A stretch of DNA of 64,000 nucleotides from Hymenochaete sp. R1 (Eukaryota; Basidiomycota; Agaricomycetes; Hymenochaetales; Hymenochaetaceae), in NCBI GenBank assembly GCA_019400425.1, contig JAFREE010000040.1, positions 112,531 to 176,530 on the forward strand. Reading direction: 5' to 3'. The notes under the pieces are model-generated. The model made no database searches. It was not told the origin of the DNA and worked only from the letters and a program-made list of their open reading frames with translations. Both the position numbers and the translations under genes were made by a program. Shown in pieces: positions 58,175 to 64,000 of the stretch. Positions within the stretch are counted from its first letter, which is position 1. Every line of letters starts with the position of its first letter.

Positions 58175-60367
58175 ATGCAACCCACTTCTTCCTTCAAAAC
58201 CATGAACACTTTCGCTAGGCTGCCAGACGAGCTCAATGCAACGGTCCTCGAAGCCGTCGCAGGAATGTCAGAGATCAGGAAGGCGACTCTGCTACTTGAA
58301 TCCGCATTGGGCTTGGTTGAGTCGGGCAGGTATGGCGGACCACCTTGTTATTTGTCATGGTTCTCATGCTAGTCTTACATAGATACGGAGAGCGGGCGGA
58401 ACGTTACTTCGAAGTTTTCTTGCGGACACCAGGCGTTTCGGCCTCAGACATCGGAAGGGCACAACTGGCTCGAGCGAACGCTCGAAGACTAGCAGCTGAA
58501 CGTTTGCTCGCTCAAGCCCATCAAGGTTTTGCGTCGTCATCTCATTTCTCGACGGTCGAAGTCTCACATTCAGCCTACGTCTTCTTTTTAGACTATCATG
58601 CTGTATCTATGCTTGAACCGTACAATCGTGAGGTACAAAAGCAGATCGCGAAGGAGTCCAAGCTAGTACGTTCTGCTTTTATCGCCCGCTTGCCTTATCT
58701 GATACCATGCCAAATAGATTCACTTCATGCATGAGCCTGCTTATCAAAAGGCACCTCTTGAAATATGGGAACGCATCGCCCGCTACATTCCACGTTATCA
58801 CCTGCGAACATGGCTTTTTCTTTCTTCCTCTCACCGGGAAATCGCGCAGAAGCTCATATTCCATACACTGGATCTCTTTTTCGGGGACGACCAAATGGAC
58901 AATGTCCATAAAGGCCTTGATCTTTTCAGCAGGATAAAGAAAGATGCGGCTTTTGCGAAGAAAATCAAAACTCTGAGAATACACTGGGCGTATGAGGAAG
59001 GAGATATGCTGGACATAATGCTCAGTAAGCCTATTCATCTAGGTTCTGCCAAGTCGGAAATTGATCAGCTTACATTTTCTCATAGGACTCTTTTGGGAAA
59101 CACTTCCCTTTTTCACTGCTGTAATAGACTTCGAATGGATAGGCTATCCAGAACTGCAGATGAAGGATGTAGAGACAATTTTGGATAGCCATTCTAAACT
59201 CGAAAGCTTAGGCTTGGTGTCAGTCCTTTCTTTCTTCTAAATGCAACGGTGACTTACATAAGTGCAGAGGATGGCATTTCGACGCGGAAGGCGTATCCAA
59301 GTTTTGCAACCTACGGAAATTTACACTACGTGCCGAGGACGACGATGGCTATGCCGACATGGGCGAAGTATCCAAGGTGCTTGACAACAACGAAAAGTCG
59401 CTGCGGCATCTTTGTCTAGGCGCATACCTAAAGCGCGACCATAATTGGGACCAGGCTTTTGCATCTGTGTCGATAAAGAACCTAACTCAACTGGACCTGG
59501 TCGACACGCGAATATCACATTTTGTGCTTTCACGTATATCTCACGCGACTAATTTGGAGAGCTTGACCATACATGGGACTTTTGAGGACTCTGGAGCGGC
59601 GAGCGTCATATTTGGAAGCGACCACATCATCGACGGTCGGCACACCTTCCTACCGCACCTCGAATCATTCCGATTCGTTCTTGTTGGCCACGACGACGAT
59701 CGACCCCTTTTCCAATTCGTTGCTAGGCTTCTCAAGCAAAGGCCGAAACTTCGGCGATTGGACCTGGGTAACTGTCCTTGGGATTTGGTGCAGGGAATTT
59801 TACCCGACTCGAAGGCGTTGCGGGCGCTGCGATTGAGGATTGCCAATCTGAACAACGATTCCCTGCTACGACTAATCCAATCGATACCATTGCAGATGAC
59901 TGCTTTGCATATTTCTACATCTGTCTCTGAGAGAAACATGGTGAGAAATAAACTGTTTCATCGTAATGCTATCTTTTCTGACATTCACCCTGTGTACATA
60001 GGAGGAATACGCAAATTTATTCGCCCCTTTCCGTTCCCTTTCTGTCCTCCATTTGCATAATGCCCGTCGAAGGCACCCCCAACGGTCTTGTAAATCCGAA
60101 AAGGAGTTCAAGTTCCAGGTGGATCTTTGGTGCGACAGCGTTCGACGCGTCGCTCGTGAAGTGCCTTCGCTGGACTTCATTGGTTGGCACGGTGAACACT
60201 TTGTCGTCGTGCGTGGGCACAACATTATCGATGTAAAGGAACTGCCCACGCGGAGACGTCTTGATAGCGGTACGGGAGTTGATCTTGGAGGGGAGGATGC
60301 AGCGTGGATGGAGCGCAAGGATGTGCCTATTGATTATGAAATTCCTGGACTCGCCCCTGATACATGA
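58175..60367 (+). CDS. TPR/F-box/leucine-rich repeat protein (Agaricomycete type)
   Basis: About seven exons, near 610 residues; exon 1 58175-58329, exon 2 from 58383. The N-terminus is TPR-like (KATLLLESALGLVESGRYGE, then RAERYFEVFLRTPGV, DIGRAQLARANARRLAAERL, EPYNREVQKQI), followed by an F-box-like segment (KAPLEIWERIARYIPRYHLR, TWLFLSSSHREIAQKLIF), then a leucine-rich/RNI-like region (ITQLDLVDTRISHFVLSRIS written LTQLDLVDTRISHFVL here; LRRLDLGNCPW; LRALRLRIANL) and a conserved end (DFIGWHGEHFVVVRG). I recall this arrangement as common in mushroom genomes. A role as substrate adaptor of an SCF ubiquitin ligase is an inference from the F-box. ATG 58175 is the second in frame; 58157 is not an ATG. 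Confidence 0.8.
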
Positions 60368-60991
60368 AACAATTCACGGCTAGTATCGATTCTTGTAATT
60401 ATGTACTAACACGATACACGATTGGAAGAAAGAAGCTCTAACTTTAGGTGCTCGATTATTTACGATGCCTCCGAAGCTGTGGATGTGAACTTGACATTCA
60501 CGAATACTCTGCACTTAGTGCACAAGGCCGACAGTGTAACCTTCACTTGCAAGTAGCATTTGAGGGATATGTATGTTCTTTCATCATTATGTCCTACCGC
60601 AATTTTCAAATTTCCTACATTCTACTTACAAATGGTGCATGATCTCTTTTACTGAACAGACTGTTTCGCTGACTTAATCTTATATGAAATGATCAGTGAC
60701 ACTACCAACTCAATGTCAGTGCCAGAGATCTCCGCAAGTCAAACTTTTTGGAAGTCGGCCGTACAAGTCGAAGTGGATGCCTTGAGTTGAACCTAAACTT
60801 CGAACTTTGCTGAGACTCAACTTTGACGTTGCAAATTTGAAGTAGAACATATAAAAATTGGTCCCTTCTCTATATGCAACCCTTGACTCCTTTCGCTCCT
60901 CCCACCATCACTTCAACTTCCGGTGTACGTCCCTCAGGAATATACAAGTGTATCCCCACTCACTTTCAGGTTCCGCCCTTCACTCTCAGAA
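60368..60991. other. Intergenic, no gene seen
   Basis: Lies between the F-box gene and the orphan gene, both plus strand. A TATA-like ATATAAAAATTGG is at about 60849. No supported gene. Confidence 0.45.
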
Positions 60992-62326
60992 ATGTCAAAT
61001 TCAGGTCAGCCCAAACGCCATCTCGATACCTCTCCTGACGGTAGTCCCAAAAAGAAACGCCCAAGTAACCCAGGGAGTGTCCCCAAATCGCAGACTTCTG
61101 GCGGATCTACCGCGCAGTCTGACGGAAGGGAGCCTCAGAGTAAGCTATCGAAGCTCATATCTGATGCGGAGCACCTTCCGGAGGGAGTTTCGGAAGGTCA
61201 TGGCGATCAAGCGTTCCTCGGTCTGGTTCGCAGCTCGGAGTTTACTATACTGTCGTCGCGTACATACAGTGAACCTCACGAAGACCACGTCAAGGCCCAT
61301 TACCCTCGTTTACTCGCAGTGACAAACCTCCGAGATGCCCTGGCTAGATTGAAAAGCCTCTCTCTTCCGCGTCGTAACATTCGGAACACAATGATTAATA
61401 CTCTCATGAGAGAAGTCCGCGATAAGAGAAGGAGAGCGCAGACACGGAAGTTCGACTCTAAGACACTCGAGGAATGGGAGCCTACATATCGTCAGGGCTT
61501 GGAGAAAGCAATGATCGAAGCAGAGACCATGGTTTTACCCCTTGAAAGCCAGTTTGAGGCACTGGAGACCGAATCCACACCTTCCGAGTCGACAGTGGTG
61601 CAGCGCAGAGACATTCTGTCCCGTCTCCGGCCTGTACATAAACGCTTCATCGAACGGGCAAGCGAGTTCCTCGAATGGGACGAAATGTACTCCTTCTTCA
61701 CCTTTACTCCGAGCTACTGTTCGAAAATGACCGATTCCACAACACAGGACGACTTTGCGGCCAATTATGCGAATGAGGAGCTTTTCATGGAGGCTATAAA
61801 GAAAGCTTGGGTTGAGCCATGGCATACGTATTGGAGGAAACCCACTCAACATTTTGAAGAGTACTATGATCGATACTGTACGATAGACAGTGCTATGCGC
61901 GACCTGGATGCCGCTGCTTGGGTAAAAGAAGGCAAGAACGTCGAGTTTATCAAGAAATTCAGGGCGATTCTCTCTACCCGTCTGTGCGATGTAAAAAATG
62001 GTCATATGAAGGGCCATAACTACCAAGCGGATCTTTTCGACTCGGATCGACAAGAGCTCAATAGAAGGAAGAAGATACTTGATGATACGGTCCAGATCTT
62101 GAACAAGGGCGATAGAGAGAGCCCGATGAGAAAGGAGTACTACAAGAAGAAAGTCGCTCGTGAACTGAGGATTACCGCCCCATCCTTTTCTATCACGGAG
62201 ATGCAGGAGGAGGTAGATGCGCAACTCAGTAAAGTGGATGAAATGGAGAAGTTCCTGAAAGACCTCTTGGCGGAGAAGGGTGAGGCCAAGAAACGAACTG
62301 GAAAGAAAAATGCCACCTCGAGTTAG
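60992..62326 (+). CDS. Orphan charged/coiled-coil protein, single exon
   Basis: One uninterrupted frame of 444 residues, unusual in this intron-rich window. I do not recognise the family. A short Lys-rich N-terminus (RHLDTSPDGSPKKKRPSN) could be a nuclear signal. The rest is mostly charged helix with a coiled-coil-like C-terminus (ITEMQEEVDAQLSKVDEMEK then FLKDLLAEKGEAKK). An aromatic-rich segment (EEYYDRYC, WHTYWRKPTQHFEEY) lies in the middle. ATG 60992 is chosen as the first ATG in frame. Possibly lineage-specific; a retrocopy is another explanation for the missing introns. Confidence 0.7.
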   Translation: MSNSGQPKRHLDTSPDGSPKKKRPSNPGSVPKSQTSGGSTAQSDGREPQSKLSKLISDAEHLPEGVSEGHGDQAFLGLVRSSEFTILSSRTYSEPHEDHVKAHYPRLLAVTNLRDALARLKSLSLPRRNIRNTMINTLMREVRDKRRRAQTRKFDSKTLEEWEPTYRQGLEKAMIEAETMVLPLESQFEALETESTPSESTVVQRRDILSRLRPVHKRFIERASEFLEWDEMYSFFTFTPSYCSKMTDSTTQDDFAANYANEELFMEAIKKAWVEPWHTYWRKPTQHFEEYYDRYCTIDSAMRDLDAAAWVKEGKNVEFIKKFRAILSTRLCDVKNGHMKGHNYQADLFDSDRQELNRRKKILDDTVQILNKGDRESPMRKEYYKKKVARELRITAPSFSITEMQEEVDAQLSKVDEMEKFLKDLLAEKGEAKKRTGKKNATSS

Positions 62327-62617
62327 ACTATGGCACGTTCATGTACAGATATAGAGACTATAGAGTCAACCCGCCGCCAATAGATTGTAGATAATAAGCG
62401 TTGCGTAAACTTGCCCAGTACTTTAAAGAACAAGACACACATCTACTTCGTGAGAGCCTTAGTAATGGTCATTTATCGCCACTCACCACACTACCAGGAT
62501 AAATCCTTCTGATACTCACAAGTCTGTCTTGATGCCAATATTAATGTAAGTGTTGGAGGAAGAAAGCAAAGTCTTTTGAGCATGCTTCTCAGAGACTGTC
62601 GATCCTCGACTGAATGA

Positions 62618-64000
62618 ATGACGCGCGACGTCGACGAACATCTTCCTCTCTTGCATTCGAATTTGAACACTGAGCTTGCGATTATGATCATTCTCGACGC
62701 AATACTCATATGTATTGCTGGCTTCTTTGTGACATATCTGCTCTTCAATGGGTTCAAAAGACGTGATAGAGCATCGCTTCGATACGCTGCAGTTCTCGTC
62801 CTCGGGGACATTGGACGCAGCCCTCGCATGATGTACCATGCAGAGAGCTTCGCCAAAGCACAATTCAATACTTATATGATTGGTTATTCGGGTGAGCTGA
62901 TTTCTTGATCTTTATGTGTGCTGCTTGTTTTACGAGAGTTTTCATCAAGGAACGACACCTATTCCCTCTCTCGAACGTCTGAACGTCAGTTTCGTGCACC
63001 TTACAGAAACACTAGTTCTCTTCAAACAATTACCTTTCATCCTTTTGGCACCCATAAAGATTGCATTGCAGTCACTGACAATCTTGCACGCTCTCCTTGT
63101 ATCGATCCCTCACCCACCAGAATACATTATCGTTCAGGTGCGTTGTTGTTTGCATACGGTAATAAACATCCTCAACTAACGGTGGAATATATTTGGACAT
63201 ACATGAAGGAAGAATCCACCAAGCATTCCCACATTAGCACTCGTACAATTCGTTTGCTGGTGCAGAGGAAGCAGAATCATCATCGACTGGCATAACCTTG
63301 GGTATAGCATTCTCGCACTCAGATTAGGACCGGATCATTTATTTGTCAAAGTTGCCAAACTGTGAGTTTGGTGTCTGATTTATATTATACCTTTATCATA
63401 AACATGAACTAGATTCGAGAAAGCATTTGGACGATCAGCGTATATTCACTTATTCGTGACGAAAGCCATGCGGGATCACTTGGTTAAAGAATGGGATTTA
63501 CAGTAAGGTTTTGCTAATCTTGCATATGAAGTGTTTAGTTTATGCGCGTATTAGAGGGAAGAAGCTAGTCTTTCACGATAGGCCTCCAGCACATTTCAAA
63601 CGTGCAGAGGTATTCGAGAGCCACGATGTACGTTTCATGAACTTTCTTCATATATTCGATTATTGAGATTTTTCTCCCGTTAGCTCTACAATAAGCTCTG
63701 CAAGACTGAGCCACAATTCTCCTCTCCATACCTTGCCAATTTCTTTCCTCCGAATTCCCCTCCACGCACGACTCCGTTCACTCACCTCACTACGACCGGA
63801 GATGGATCAGATACACAACTCATTGATCTGGCAGTTGCAGGATCTTCCTTTCCTGAGTTACGATCGGATAGACCAGCAATACTTGTTAGCTCTACATCAT
63901 GGACACCTGATGAAGATTTCAGTCTGTTACTTGATGCACTCAAAGTATATGAAGAACGTGCAAGATCAATCAATGAAGCTGGTGAAGTGGATGAAGAAAA
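62618..64000 (+). CDS. ALG1: ALG1 beta-1,4-mannosyltransferase, 5' part
   Basis: The gene runs off the right edge. Spliced pieces read [20 protein letters not shown] (written [18 protein letters not shown] here), [99 protein letters not shown] and [20 protein letters not shown], the ordered blocks of ALG1. An N-terminal helix ([22 protein letters not shown] shortened: [19 protein letters not shown]) anchors it in the ER membrane. ALG1 adds the first mannose, from GDP-mannose, to dolichol-linked chitobiose in N-glycan assembly. Exon 1 is 62618-62891; later exons are separated by 50-120 base introns. The GT-B second half is outside the window. ATG 62618 is in frame; another ATG four bases earlier is not. 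Confidence 0.9.

Overview
The window looks like nuclear DNA of a mushroom-forming basidiomycete (Agaricomycete). Genes are densely packed on both strands, split by many introns of about 45-80 bases with GT..AG ends, and the housekeeping proteins read like basidiomycete orthologues. A cluster of FunK1 (fungal-specific protein kinase) genes and an F-box/leucine-rich protein typical of agarics point the same way. Gene models were built by hand from reading frames, splice signals and family knowledge; nothing was searched in a database.

Layout. 1-5.5 kb: the 3' part of UTP4 (ribosome biogenesis), HNT1 (HIT hydrolase, 6 exons) and a seven-helix membrane protein. 5.9-16.4 kb: left FunK1 arm with a full kinase (A), a broken one (psi-B), a full kinase (C) and a degraded relic. 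16.8-44.3 kb: a core of mostly conserved single-copy genes: Mpv17/PMP22 protein, ribosomal protein S29, class 1 dihydroorotate dehydrogenase, TRAPP subunit TRS31, HMG-box protein, PARP, MFAP1 splicing factor, proteasome assembly factor UMP1/POMP, a Ser-rich protein, malic enzyme, DNA polymerase alpha B subunit, nucleoporin NIC96, splicing factor YJU2 and a small membrane protein. 44.9-57.5 kb: right FunK1 arm, a mirror image of the left: relic, C', D, B', A'. 58.2-64 kb: a TPR/F-box/LRR protein, an orphan coiled-coil protein and the 5' part of ALG1 (N-glycan mannosyltransferase).

The main discovery is the FunK1 region. Two arms of roughly 9 and 11 kb lie in opposite orientation around about 31 kb containing the housekeeping core. 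Their kinases are nearly identical through the kinase body, but the last exon of every member is a patchwork: segments of the C-terminal sequence are shared between different pairs of genes in a way that does not follow gene order. Two members have lost the N-lobe yet stay open, one is a hybrid pseudogene, and two relics sit symmetrically at the inner edges. This suggests repeated recombination and conversion between arms, focused on the C-terminal exon, and predicts that the core could invert.
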